The position numbers were made by a program, and so were the translations under genes. A stretch of 64,000 nucleotides of DNA from Salegentibacter salinarum (GTDB lineage Bacteria > Bacteroidota > Bacteroidia > Flavobacteriales > Flavobacteriaceae). The DNA lies in the NCBI RefSeq assembly GCF_900168115.1, contig NZ_FUZC01000002.1, forward strand, positions 62,001 through 126,000. Reading direction: 5' to 3'. The notes under the pieces are model-generated. The model worked only from the letters and a program-made list of their open reading frames with translations, was not told the DNA's origin and ran no database searches. Shown piece after piece: positions 15,728-24,165 of this stretch (positions are counted from its first letter, which is position 1; each line of letters opens with the position of its first letter).

Positions 15728-15981
15728 TAATCTATTTTATCATATTTCATTCTTCTAAGTTCTCTAAGAATAGATTTTGCACGAGCATTTAGTCGGTCAC
15801 TTTCCTCTTTATCGGTAAGCGCCAACTTGTAAGCTTTGTGCATAAGGTGAGTATACTTATCACACAGGCATTCTTCTGTAGATTTTGTTTCAAAGATTTT
15901 GAACATAAGTCTGTTTTCGTCTTTGATACAAAGATAGGAGCCCGGACCGCAAAGGATTGCTAAGTCGGCGTTAATGTTCAT
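15724..15981 (-). CDS. Conserved-looking small cytosolic protein, unknown function
   Basis: 85 aa with no signal peptide or membrane segment. It has three Cys residues (one in LCGPG, two in ECLCDKY), then a charged helical C-terminal half (KEESDRLNARAKSILRELRRM). I do not recognise the family. It converges with the BtuF-like gene, and their 3' ends overlap by 4 bp. Codon use looks like that of the neighbours, so it is probably a real gene. Confidence 0.6.
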   Translation of the reverse strand: MNINADLAILCGPGSYLCIKDENRLMFKIFETKSTEECLCDKYTHLMHKAYKLALTDKEESDRLNARAKSILRELRRMKYDKIDY

Positions 15982-16033
15982 GTAAAAAACCTTTTTTCCG
16001 GGCTTTAAATGTTAAAAAATTAGAGAAAGCCTT

Positions 16034-16741
16034 TTAATATTGGTTGTCTTGCAAGGCAAATACACGTTTTAAAAGATTTGTAGTTCTGGCAGAAGTCTTT
16101 TCCCTGATTTCTTTTTCTTCCACAGCTATCATAGTGTAAACTCCTTGAAGCGCTTCCTGAGTTACATAATCTGCAAGGTCTGGGTTAACATTGTTGGTTA
16201 GTGGTAAGCTGTTATAACGATTAATAATATTGGTCCAAACCTCTGTAGCGCCCACTTTTTCCAATGAACTGGTCACAACCGGATTAAATTTACTATAAAG
16301 TGGCTCTTCGGTTTTTCCGGTAAGATACATTGTAGCTGCATTATCCTGACCTAATAAAATATTTCTTGCATCGTTGAATGTGATTTCCCGAACAGCATTT
16401 ACAAAAATTGGAGTAGCTTCTTTTACTGCTTCTTCCGCAGCACGATTTAATACCTTTAAGCCTTGATCTGCCAAAGCGTCCAGGCCAACATCACGAAGGG
16501 TTTTATCGACCTTTTGCAGTTCTGCAGGTAAAGTAATTCTTACTAATTCATTACTGTAAAAACCGTTTTCTTCAGTTAGTTTTGTTACTTGTTTCTCAAT
16601 TCCCATATCTAAAGCCTGGCGCAAACCTGTAGCTATTTCGGTATTACTAACACCGGTTTGCGGATAATTTTCTGCGATAGTTTGTAGTTCTGCACAGGAA
16701 GAGAAAATAAATATGCTTAAAATAAGGGTAATCTTTTTCAT
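16034..16741 (-). CDS. DUF4197 lipoprotein
   Basis: 235 aa with a lipobox (FSSC, Cys16), so a predicted lipid-anchored envelope protein. The body matches my memory of DUF4197: an N-terminal TEIATGLRQALDMGIEKQV, then VRITLPAELQKVDKTLRDVG, then PIFVNAVREITFNDARNILLGQDNAATMYL. No function is established. The gene is monocistronic, lying between two unrelated minus-strand genes. Confidence 0.8.
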   Translation of the reverse strand: MKKITLILSIFIFSSCAELQTIAENYPQTGVSNTEIATGLRQALDMGIEKQVTKLTEENGFYSNELVRITLPAELQKVDKTLRDVGLDALADQGLKVLNRAAEEAVKEATPIFVNAVREITFNDARNILLGQDNAATMYLTGKTEEPLYSKFNPVVTSSLEKVGATEVWTNIINRYNSLPLTNNVNPDLADYVTQEALQGVYTMIAVEEKEIREKTSARTTNLLKRVFALQDNQY

Positions 16742-16803
16742 AGAATGATTTTTTACAAATGTACCATTTTTGCGCAGAAACCACTTGGACGGGAAAACAG
16801 CTG

Positions 16804-17655
16804 TTAAGTAAAAACTATAGTTTTGTTATTGAAAACTAATGTTTTTCTTTCAATATGATATTTTACTCCTTTGGCTAAGACAATTTTTTCCAGGTCTCTT
16901 CCTTTAAAAATAAGGTCTTTAATTGAATGGCTATGTGAAATTCGGGTAATATCCTGTTCAATTATGGGGCCTCCATCTAGCTCTTCAGTTACGTAATGAC
17001 TGGTAGCTCCAATTATTTTTACACCTCGCTTGTAGGCCAGATGGTATGGTTTAGCTCCGGCAAATGCAGGTAGGAATGAGTGATGAATATTAATGATTCG
17101 ATTGGGAAAAGCTGTTATTAAAGACTTTGGAATTATCTGCATATACCTGGCCAGGACAATAAAATCTACTTTTTCTTTTTGAAGCAATTCAAGCTGGAAT
17201 TCAGCAGCTTTTTCTTTAGTCTGGGCCGTTACGGGGATATGATGAAACGGAATTCCAAAATTTTGTGCTACTTGCTCAAGGTCTTTATGATTGCTAATAA
17301 TTAAAGGTATAATCACCTTTAGTTCGTTTGATTTATACCTGCTTAAAATATCATACAGGCAATGGTCGTATTTAGAAACGAAAACGGCCATTCTGGGTGT
17401 TGTATTTGCTGAGTACATTTCCCAGGACATATTATATTTTTCAGCTACAGTTTCCTTAAATTCATCTTTGGTGGCGCTAATATTGGTTTCCGCATTAAAC
17501 TCGCATTCCAGACGCATAAAGAAAACAGTATTTTCTACATCTACATACTGATCTATATAAATAATATTGCCCTGCTTTTTATAAAAGAAGGATGTGACGT
17601 GAGCAATAATTCCTGAAGTGTCAGGGCAATATATAAGAAGCGTAATTTTTGACAT
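16804..17655 (-). CDS. purU: Formyltetrahydrofolate deformylase
   Basis: Hydrolyses 10-formyl-THF to THF and formate, balancing the one-carbon pool and supplying formate for purine synthesis. Residues 1-85 form an ACT domain (ITLLIYCPDTSGIIAHVTSFF). Residues about 88-283 are the formyltransferase-type catalytic domain, with ARYMQIIP, the active-site NIHHSFLPAFAGAKPY and a HYVTEELDGGPIIEQD segment holding the catalytic Asp. Length, 283 aa, is standard. It is transcribed divergently from icmF. Confidence 0.94.
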   Translation of the reverse strand: MSKITLLIYCPDTSGIIAHVTSFFYKKQGNIIYIDQYVDVENTVFFMRLECEFNAETNISATKDEFKETVAEKYNMSWEMYSANTTPRMAVFVSKYDHCLYDILSRYKSNELKVIIPLIISNHKDLEQVAQNFGIPFHHIPVTAQTKEKAAEFQLELLQKEKVDFIVLARYMQIIPKSLITAFPNRIINIHHSFLPAFAGAKPYHLAYKRGVKIIGATSHYVTEELDGGPIIEQDITRISHSHSIKDLIFKGRDLEKIVLAKGVKYHIERKTLVFNNKTIVFT

Positions 17656-17796
17656 AGCAGGATTTTATAAAAATAAAATTAAGCATTTTGGGCTGTTTCA
17701 TCAGACCTTAATTTAGAATTATATTAATATCATGGAAGGCTATTGAGAATTACAATTTTCGTAAATTGCAGTACCAAAAACACGATATCATTACAA

Positions 17797-20700
17797 ATGG
17801 AACAACAAAAACCATATACGCCTAAAAATAAAATAAGAATCGTTACCGCAGCTTCGCTTTTTGACGGGCACGATGCGGCTATAAACATTATGCGCCGAAT
17901 CATCCAATCTACAGGAGTTGAAGTAATTCACCTTGGCCACGATCGTAGTGTAGATGAGGTGGTGAATTGCGCTATCCAGGAAGATGCGCAGGCAATCGCA
18001 ATGACTTCCTATCAGGGCGGTCACACCGAATATTTTAAGTATATGTACGATTTGCTTCAGGAGAAAAATGCAGGCCATATTGCTATTTTTGGCGGTGGTG
18101 GCGGAGTAATTCTTCCAGAGGAAATCAAAGAATTGATGGATTACGGGATTACCCGAATTTACGCTCCGGACGATGGTCGTGAAATGGGACTCCAGGGAAT
18201 GATTAACGATATGGTGAAGCGGGTGGATACTGAAACTCGCGATTTAGTTCAAGAAAAATCTGTTGCGGATGATTTAAAAGATAAAAATGTAAATACCATC
18301 TCAAGGCTTATTTCGCTTGCTGAAAATAAACATGATTCTTTTCTGAAACATTTTGAACCAATAAGAAGAGAAACCGAAAATAGTAAAATTCCGGTTCTGG
18401 GAATTACAGGAACCGGTGGTTCCGGAAAATCCAGTTTAGTAGATGAATTAGTCCGCCGATTCTTAACCGATTTTTCTGAAAAAAATATTGGAATTATTTC
18501 GGTAGATCCTTCTAAAAGAAAAACCGGCGGCGCTTTACTGGGAGACAGAATTAGAATGAATGCTATAAACAATGAACACGTTTATATGCGTTCCCTGGCT
18601 ACGCGCCAGTCTAATCTTGCACTTTCCAAACACGTGGCAGAGGCCGTGGAGATTTTAAAAGCAGCTGAATTCGATTTGATTATTCTGGAAACATCGGGAA
18701 TTGGCCAGAGTGATACTGAAATTATGGACCATTCTGATGTTGCACTATATGTAATGACGCCTGAATTTGGCGCAGCAACTCAGTTGGAGAAAATCGATAT
18801 GCTGGATTTCGCAGATTTGGTGGCTATAAATAAATTCGATAAACGCGGGGCACAGGATGCCTTGCGTGATGTAAAGAAACAATATCAGCGTAATCACCAG
18901 TTATGGCATGAAGATCCTGATAAATTACCGGTTTTTGGAACTATCGCCTCTCAGTTTAACGATCCTGGGATGAACACCCTGTACCGTCAAATTATGGATA
19001 CTATTGCCGATAAAACTAAAGCTGATTTAAATTCCACTTTTGAGATTTCTGCGGAAATGAGCGAGAAAATCTTCGTAATTCCGCCGAAACGAACACGTTA
19101 TCTTTCAGAAATTGCGGAAAATAACAGAAGTTATGATGAAAAAGCTGCAACCCAGGCTGAAGTAGCTCAAAAACTCTACGGGGTTTTTAAAACTATTGAG
19201 TCGGTTTCAGGTTTAGATATGACTAATAATCAATCCCAATATTTAGAAAAACACGGCGTTAACCAGGATGAGATTAACGACTTTACAGAAGATTCTCGAA
19301 AGGATTTTTTAAAGTTACTTTTTGCAGAATTTGATCGTGTAAAAATGGATCTTGATCCTTATAACTGGGAAGTGATACAGAGCTGGCAGGAAAAAGTTAC
19401 CAGATATGTAGAGCCGGTTTATTCGTTTAAAGTTCGGGATAAAGAGATCAAGATAGATACGTATACCGAATCGCTTTCACATTCTCAAATTCCAAAGGTT
19501 TCATTACCTAAATATAAAGCCTGGGGAGATATTTTAAAATGGTGTCTCCAGGAAAATGTTCCGGGAGAATTTCCATATACTGCAGGGCTTTATCCATTTA
19601 AACGCCAGGGTGAAGATCCTACGAGGATGTTTGCCGGGGAAGGTGGACCGGAGCGCACTAATCGCCGTTTTCATTATGTAAGTATGGGCTTGCCTGCAAA
19701 AAGGCTTTCCACCGCGTTCGATTCGGTTACCCTTTACGGAAACGATCCAGATGAACGTCCCGATATTTACGGGAAGATTGGTAATTCTGGGGTTTCTATT
19801 TGCTGTTTGGATGATGCTAAAAAACTCTATTCTGGGTTTGATCTGGCAGATGCGATGACCTCGGTAAGTATGACCATTAATGGCCCTGCGCCTATGTTGC
19901 TGGGGTTCTTTATGAATGCCGCCATAGATCAGCAATGTGAGAAATACATCAAGAAAAACGGACTGGAAAATAAGGTTGAAGCAAAATATAAAGAACTCTA
20001 TGATGACAACGGGTTAGATCGTCCGGTTTATCGTGGTGATCAACCAGAAGGTAATAACGGACTCGGATTGATGCTTTTAGGCCTTACCGGAGACCAGGTG
20101 TTACCTGCAGAGGTTTATAAAGAAATAAAAGATCAAACCATTAGCGTTGTTCGTGGAACAGTGCAGGCTGATATTTTAAAGGAAGACCAGGCGCAAAATA
20201 CCTGTATTTTTTCTACGGAATTCGCATTGCGTTTAATGGGTGATGTTCAGGAATATTTTATTAAAGAAAAAGTAAGAAATTTTTATTCGGTTTCAATTTC
20301 AGGATATCATATTGCTGAAGCCGGTGCAAATGCTATAACTCAGTTAGCCTTTACGCTGGCTAATGGTTTCACTTACGTGGAATATTATTTAAGCCGGGGA
20401 ATGGATATCAATAAATTTGGTCCTAATCTTTCGTTTTTCTTTTCTAACGGAATTGACCCAGAATACGCCGTAATAGGAAGAGTAGCCAGAAAAATTTGGT
20501 CAAAGGCACTGAAATATAAATACGGTGCAAACCCGAGAGCGCAAATGTTGAAATACCATATCCAGACTTCCGGAAGATCTTTACACGCCCAGGAAATAGA
20601 TTTTAATGACATTAGAACTACGCTTCAGGCGTTGTATGCAATTTATGACAACTGTAATTCCCTACACACTAATGCTTATGATGAAGCAATTACAACACCT

Positions 20701-21252
20701 ACTGAGGCTTCGGTAAGAAGGGCAATGGCAATCCAGTTAATCATCAATAAAGAGCTGGGACTTGCGAAAAATGAGAATCCAATCCAGGGCTCTTTCATTA
20801 TTGAAGAGTTAACCGACCTTGTGGAAGAAGCCGTGTTAACCGAGTTTGACCGTATCACAGAAAGAGGCGGCGTTCTTGGCGCCATGGAAACTATGTACCA
20901 ACGTGGGAAAATTCAAGAGGAAAGTCTGCATTACGAAACCTTGAAACATAATGGTGATTACCCGATTATTGGTGTAAATACCTTTTTAAGTTCAACAGGT
21001 TCGCCGACGGTTACACCGGGCGAAGTAATAAGGGCAACAGAAGAGGAAAAACAACATCAGCTTAAGACTCTGAATACGCTTCACAAAGCCAAAGAAGATT
21101 CAGCTGAAGAAGCTTTAGAGAAAATCAGAGAAGCTTCCATCAAAAATGAAAATATTTTCAAGGAACTAATGGAAGCTACCAAAGTTTGTTCTCTTGGCCA
21201 AATAACCAAAGCGATGTTTGAGGTAGGTGGGCAGTATAGGAGGAATATGTAA
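17797..21252 (+). CDS. icmF: Fused isobutyryl-CoA mutase (B12-dependent), IcmF
   Basis: Adenosylcobalamin-dependent interconversion of isobutyryl-CoA and n-butyryl-CoA (or related acyl-CoAs), with its own GTPase chaperone. The ATG at 17797 is chosen over a TTG 18 codons earlier because homology starts at [16 protein letters not shown]. Residues 1-140 form the B12-binding domain (DGHD 23-26, histidine as cobalt ligand). The MeaB-like G domain has Walker A GTGGSGKS at 205-212 and NKFD at 345-348. The C-terminal mutase barrel contains [19 protein letters not shown], of the IcmF rather than the methylmalonyl-CoA mutase type. At 1151 aa the fusion is complete. A hairpin terminator follows at 21262. 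Confidence 0.92.
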   Translation: MEQQKPYTPKNKIRIVTAASLFDGHDAAINIMRRIIQSTGVEVIHLGHDRSVDEVVNCAIQEDAQAIAMTSYQGGHTEYFKYMYDLLQEKNAGHIAIFGGGGGVILPEEIKELMDYGITRIYAPDDGREMGLQGMINDMVKRVDTETRDLVQEKSVADDLKDKNVNTISRLISLAENKHDSFLKHFEPIRRETENSKIPVLGITGTGGSGKSSLVDELVRRFLTDFSEKNIGIISVDPSKRKTGGALLGDRIRMNAINNEHVYMRSLATRQSNLALSKHVAEAVEILKAAEFDLIILETSGIGQSDTEIMDHSDVALYVMTPEFGAATQLEKIDMLDFADLVAINKFDKRGAQDALRDVKKQYQRNHQLWHEDPDKLPVFGTIASQFNDPGMNTLYRQIMDTIADKTKADLNSTFEISAEMSEKIFVIPPKRTRYLSEIAENNRSYDEKAATQAEVAQKLYGVFKTIESVSGLDMTNNQSQYLEKHGVNQDEINDFTEDSRKDFLKLLFAEFDRVKMDLDPYNWEVIQSWQEKVTRYVEPVYSFKVRDKEIKIDTYTESLSHSQIPKVSLPKYKAWGDILKWCLQENVPGEFPYTAGLYPFKRQGEDPTRMFAGEGGPERTNRRFHYVSMGLPAKRLSTAFDSVTLYGNDPDERPDIYGKIGNSGVSICCLDDAKKLYSGFDLADAMTSVSMTINGPAPMLLGFFMNAAIDQQCEKYIKKNGLENKVEAKYKELYDDNGLDRPVYRGDQPEGNNGLGLMLLGLTGDQVLPAEVYKEIKDQTISVVRGTVQADILKEDQAQNTCIFSTEFALRLMGDVQEYFIKEKVRNFYSVSISGYHIAEAGANAITQLAFTLANGFTYVEYYLSRGMDINKFGPNLSFFFSNGIDPEYAVIGRVARKIWSKALKYKYGANPRAQMLKYHIQTSGRSLHAQEIDFNDIRTTLQALYAIYDNCNSLHTNAYDEAITTPTEASVRRAMAIQLIINKELGLAKNENPIQGSFIIEELTDLVEEAVLTEFDRITERGGVLGAMETMYQRGKIQEESLHYETLKHNGDYPIIGVNTFLSSTGSPTVTPGEVIRATEEEKQHQLKTLNTLHKAKEDSAEEALEKIREASIKNENIFKELMEATKVCSLGQITKAMFEVGGQYRRNM

Positions 21253-21261
21253 GCAGGGAGC

Positions 21262-21292
21262 CACTTTTCAAAGCTTTTTGCTTTGGAAAGTG
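21262..21292 (+). terminator. Hairpin after icmF
   Basis: Stem CACTTTTCAAAGC / GCTTTGGAAAGTG, 13 bp with one G-T pair and a TTTTT loop. There is no long T-tract, so it may be a dispersed palindrome as much as a terminator. Confidence 0.55.
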
Positions 21293-21367
21293 TGCGAATC
21301 GCTTATCGCGATGAGCACAGCGATATTGGGATCTTCTTGAGATACATGTTTTTTTAAGCAAACTAAT

Positions 21368-21420
21368 GTTAACAGGTTCCCTTACTCCTGATGACGAAGT
21401 CTCATCGGGATTTTTGTTAA
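21368..21420. repeat. REP-like palindrome downstream of icmF
   Basis: CCTGATGA-CGAAGTC-TCATCGGG forms an 8-bp stem with one G-T pair. It looks like the CCTGATGAGACTTCGTCATCAGG type of intergenic repeat that I recall from Flavobacteriaceae genomes. The copy number in this genome cannot be judged from one window. Confidence 0.4.
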
Positions 21421-21423
21421 TCA

Positions 21424-21598
21424 GTAAAATATAAAAAGCAAACCCAACTTTTCCTAAATTATTCAGTTCGTCTTCTCCTAAAGGATTATCAAATGGAATA
21501 TCATCATCTGTATCTTTATCGTCGTAATCAATCCCGGGCGGATTGAACAATCCCCAACGATCTATGATGTAATTCCACTTGTCAAAGTTTTTACCCAT
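21424..21598 (-). pseudogene. Detached C-terminal part of the small helical-protein gene (frameshift)
   Basis: The reading frame from 21598 begins MGKNFDKWNYIIDRWGLFNPPG and continues with an acidic DYDDKDTDDDIPFDNP. It overlaps the end of the 125-aa gene by 37 bp in another frame. If the frame slips by one base in GTAAAAACTTTG (near 21585-21590), the 125-aa protein continues naturally from FAEWVK into FDKWNYIIDRWGLFNPPG. After about 60 residues the frame runs through the REP-like palindromes and into antisense of icmF (to 21176), so its natural stop seems lost too. The left boundary given is where protein-like sequence ends and is approximate. Confidence 0.5.
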
Positions 21599-21939
21599 TC
21601 GGCAAAAAGTACCCTGAATTCTTCAATGGTATCCCTTAAAAGATCCAGGTATTCAGTTTCTTTAAAATCTTCAGCAAAAAAATGATTGCAGGACACAAAA
21701 ATATCCCGTTCACTTTTCCGAATTATCGTGGCATTTTCCATCCGGATATCATAAAGATCGGCTCCTTCGGCCCCGGCAATTTTAGAGGGTAGTTTTAAAG
21801 CATCGGCCATCATAAAATCGCCGGTACTCTTTAGCATTTCATTTTCTTTCGGTATTAATTCAATAATCCGGTGTACCATATTTAGAATTTCTTCAGCTTT
21901 TTGATAAAGCGGGAGCTCTCTGTATTTATCAAGTTCCAT
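21562..21939 (-). CDS. Small four-helix-like protein, probably truncated by frameshift
   Basis: 125 aa, cytosolic and largely alpha-helical: YRELPLYQKAEEILNMVHRI, then ADALKLPSKIAGAEGADLYD, then LDLLRDTIEEFRVLFAEWVK. The layout resembles four-helix-bundle proteins of the S23/IVP type. It is clearly related to the gene at 22678-23082 (shared P-Y-KA-EI start, central P-IA region, LL--I--F--W end). The last residues (TLTSGITS) look like out-of-frame sequence, with the expected continuation in the overlapping frame downstream. Function unknown. Confidence 0.65.
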   Translation of the reverse strand: MELDKYRELPLYQKAEEILNMVHRIIELIPKENEMLKSTGDFMMADALKLPSKIAGAEGADLYDIRMENATIIRKSERDIFVSCNHFFAEDFKETEYLDLLRDTIEEFRVLFAEWVKTLTSGITS

Positions 21940-22048
21940 AATGCTTAAAAAATTTTATCTTTTTTATTGGGCAGGGCTAAAATTCAGATTAGTTTTGCAG
22001 CTTCTAAAATTTAACCTGTAACTTCGTAAGTGCCAAAAATATAAATCT

Positions 22049-22660
22049 ATGGAAAATATCTGGTTATATGCCATAGGTGCGTTTACCGCATTTTTCGCGA
22101 TTAACAATCCCGTGGGGAATATTCCTATATTTCTGAGCCTTACCAAACAGGCCGACGGGAAAAGAAAGCGTTTTATTTCTAAAAAAGCGACCTTCACGGC
22201 TTTTGTAATTGTTACAGGATTTATACTGTTGGGAAAATACATATTTCAACTATTCGGCCTAACAATTCCGGCCTTTAAAATTACCGGTGGAATCCTTGTG
22301 TTTTTTGTAGGTTTTGAAATGATTAGAGCGCAACAGTCCAGTATAGATAACCAGACCGAAATTGACTTTAACGAAGGGATCTCAATTTCTCCACTGGCAA
22401 TTCCAATTCTGGCCGGGCCGGGAACTATTGTAACTGCAATGAATTACACTACAACGGCCAGTTATATAGATATGGCTATTATTGTGGCTATGTTTGGATT
22501 AATTATGGTTTTAAATCACCTGGCATTTATTTCCAGTGATTATTTGGTGCGGTTTATTGGGCAAAATAAGATTATTGTAATCGAGAAGATTATGGGGCTA
22601 ATAATTGCAATTATTGGAACCAATATGCTAATTGAAGGAATTAAAATCGCCTTCTTTTAA
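22049..22660 (+). CDS. MarC-family integral membrane protein
   Basis: 203 aa with six hydrophobic segments. The family pattern is clear: AFFAINNPVGNIPIFLSLT at the first helix, then FKITGGILVFFVGFEMI, then ISPLAIPILAGPGTIVTAMN, with two half-repeats each containing an N-P or G-P-G helix break. MarC/YhgN proteins are inner-membrane proteins of unresolved transport function; the old link to multiple antibiotic resistance was not upheld. It lies between two related minus-strand helical-protein genes. Confidence 0.9.
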   Translation: MENIWLYAIGAFTAFFAINNPVGNIPIFLSLTKQADGKRKRFISKKATFTAFVIVTGFILLGKYIFQLFGLTIPAFKITGGILVFFVGFEMIRAQQSSIDNQTEIDFNEGISISPLAIPILAGPGTIVTAMNYTTTASYIDMAIIVAMFGLIMVLNHLAFISSDYLVRFIGQNKIIVIEKIMGLIIAIIGTNMLIEGIKIAFF

Positions 22661-22677
22661 TTCTTTAAAACTGAAGA

Positions 22678-23082
22678 TTATACTTTTCTAATTTGCTGAA
22701 TCCAATCGGTAATCATCTTGTCGAAAATATGAATTTCCTTCTTAAGTAAATTTAGAAATTCATGTTCTTTAGCTCCTGAAAATTCGAGGTTTTTACAGAG
22801 TAATTTTAGACTTTTACTCGCTTTTTTAATATTTCTAATTCGTTCTAAACGCGAGCCTGAACTTTTTGCCGTGGCTACTGAAGCTATCCCGGGAGCAAGC
22901 TGAAGTGATTCAGATACCAGGTCTCCGGCATACCGGTCTTTTGGACAGGCCGAAAATCCCATTTCAACAACGTGCTTATCCTGGGTGAAATGCACCGCCA
23001 TGGCCCTGGAAAGTTTAAAGATTTCCAGCGCTTTCCGGTAAATCGGCATTTGATAAGTGTTATTTGGAAAAGCCTGCGACAT
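22678..23082 (-). CDS. Small four-helix-like protein, paralog of the gene at 21562
   Basis: 134 aa, soluble and helical: YQMPIYRKALEIFKLSRAMA, LVSESLQLAPGIASVATAKS, SKSLKLLCKNLEF, EFLNLLKKEIHIFDKMITDW. It aligns end to end with the truncated paralog on the other side of the MarC gene, and it ends naturally after the last helix. The pattern recalls four-helix-bundle proteins related to the 23S rRNA intervening-sequence protein. Function unknown. It is convergent with the MarC gene, with a 17-bp gap, and divergent from the AsnC-type regulator. Confidence 0.65.
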   Translation of the reverse strand: MSQAFPNNTYQMPIYRKALEIFKLSRAMAVHFTQDKHVVEMGFSACPKDRYAGDLVSESLQLAPGIASVATAKSSGSRLERIRNIKKASKSLKLLCKNLEFSGAKEHEFLNLLKKEIHIFDKMITDWIQQIRKV

Positions 23083-23127
23083 TTTTATTTTAATTTCAGC
23101 ATAAAATTAAAGAGAAATTAAATAGCT

Positions 23128-23135
23128 TATCTTTG
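23128..23135 (+). promoter_or_regulatory. -7 box before the AsnC/Lrp gene
   Basis: TATCTTTG matches TAnnTTTG, 64 bp before the ATG. The leader between contains TTTACCTTTAATTTAAAGGTAA, a near-palindrome (TTACCTTTAAATTAAAGGTAA type) at about 23158-23180 that could be an autoregulatory Lrp/AsnC operator. Confidence 0.5.
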
Positions 23136-23199
23136 TATGTTAATCTCAAATATAGATTTTACCTTTAATTTAAAGGTAATTTAATGTTAAAACTTAAAT

Positions 23200-23649
23200 A
23201 TGCAAGTAGATGAACTTAACTGGGCAATCTTACTGAGATTGCAGGAAAACGCCCGATACTCTTTTGCAGAAATTGGTCGGGAAGTTGGCTTAAGCTCGCC
23301 GGCCGTGGCAGAAAGGGTCAAGAAAATGGAAGATGCCGGGATAATAAAAGGCTACAAAACACAGATTTCTTATCATAAAGCAGGTTACCAATTGAAAGCG
23401 ATTATTACGCTTAGGGCTTTTATGGGGAGGCTAAAACCATTTTTAGAAAAAGTAAAAGAATTTAAAGAAGTAAATAATTGTTATCGCATTACCGGAAACG
23501 AAAATATAATTATGGAAGTGGTTCTTCGAGACCAGGTTCATCTGGAAGAATTTATTGATAAACTTATTACATACGGGGAGACAAAAACCCATATAGTGCT
23601 CTCCCAGGTAGTGGATTTCGCCGCCATAAATAAGAGTAGAGTAAAATGA
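23200..23649 (+). CDS. Lrp/AsnC-family transcriptional regulator
   Basis: 149 aa. The N-terminal winged helix-turn-helix has the family start VDELNWAILLRLQENARYSFAEIGREVGLSSPAVAERVKKMEDAGII, given here in parts: DELNWAILLRLQENARYSF and IGREVGLSSPAVAERVKKM. A C-terminal RAM ligand-binding domain (CYRITGNENIIMEVVLRD) follows. Lrp-type proteins form octamers or tetramers and sense amino acids; the effector here is unknown. The A/T-rich near-palindrome in its leader suggests autoregulation. Confidence 0.9.
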   Translation: MQVDELNWAILLRLQENARYSFAEIGREVGLSSPAVAERVKKMEDAGIIKGYKTQISYHKAGYQLKAIITLRAFMGRLKPFLEKVKEFKEVNNCYRITGNENIIMEVVLRDQVHLEEFIDKLITYGETKTHIVLSQVVDFAAINKSRVK

Positions 23650-23866
23650 TCTTAAATTTTATTAAAGCATTACTTCCTTCTCATTTCAAACTCATCAATT
23701 TTCAATAATAAAAAATTAGAAAATCGTTAAATCCACCTGCTTTTTTACGGGTTTTTAACGGAATTCTCAGCCTCATATTTGTTTTAGTTAAAGTATAGCA
23801 AATTGTAATTTTGTTAATACCATTACGACTATACTATAGCTATTTTTACCAAAAAGAAATTACATT

Positions 23867-24061
23867 ATGAGAAAGTATAGTACATTATATCTAATCGTAG
23901 CTGCCTTAACGGGTGCGATAGGATTTTCCGGATTAAATTTTGCCGGTATTGAAGTAGTGAGGGTGTTGTTTTTAATCTTTGCAGACTTACTTGTAGTCTC
24001 TTTAGTTGCGCGTTTGCTTTTTAGAAACGACAACCTGAGATTACAACGAATCAAAAAATAG
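23867..24061 (+). CDS. Small membrane protein, DUF1328/YtjA-like
   Basis: 64 aa with two transmembrane segments: LYLIVAALTGAIGFSGLNFA, then a second helix VRVLFLIFADLLVVSLVARL and a short basic tail. The A-x-x-x-G-F-x-G-L pattern of the first helix matches YtjA-type proteins. These are small inner-membrane proteins of unknown function, often stress-induced. It stands alone and is followed by a terminator hairpin at 24086. Confidence 0.7.
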   Translation: MRKYSTLYLIVAALTGAIGFSGLNFAGIEVVRVLFLIFADLLVVSLVARLLFRNDNLRLQRIKK

Positions 24062-24085
24062 AATCTTTCACCTATATAATTATTT

Positions 24086-24115
24086 AGCCTTCATCTATGG
24101 ATGAGGGCTTTTTTA
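24086..24115 (+). terminator. Terminator after the DUF1328-like gene
   Basis: Stem AGCCTTCATC / GATGAGGGCT (one G-T pair), loop TATG, then TTTTT. Confidence 0.75.
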
Positions 24116-24165
24116 TGCACGATCTTTGATATCTATGCTTATATTTATATTAATTATTTGATATT

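Noticed and set aside
17656-17796. Cobalamin riboswitch before icmF
   Set aside because: The gap is short and AT-rich and lacks the conserved B12-box sequence.
21176-21423. The rest of the 140-residue minus-strand frame downstream of the helical-protein fragment
   Set aside because: It runs through palindromic repeats and into antisense of icmF, so this part is unlikely to be native coding sequence.
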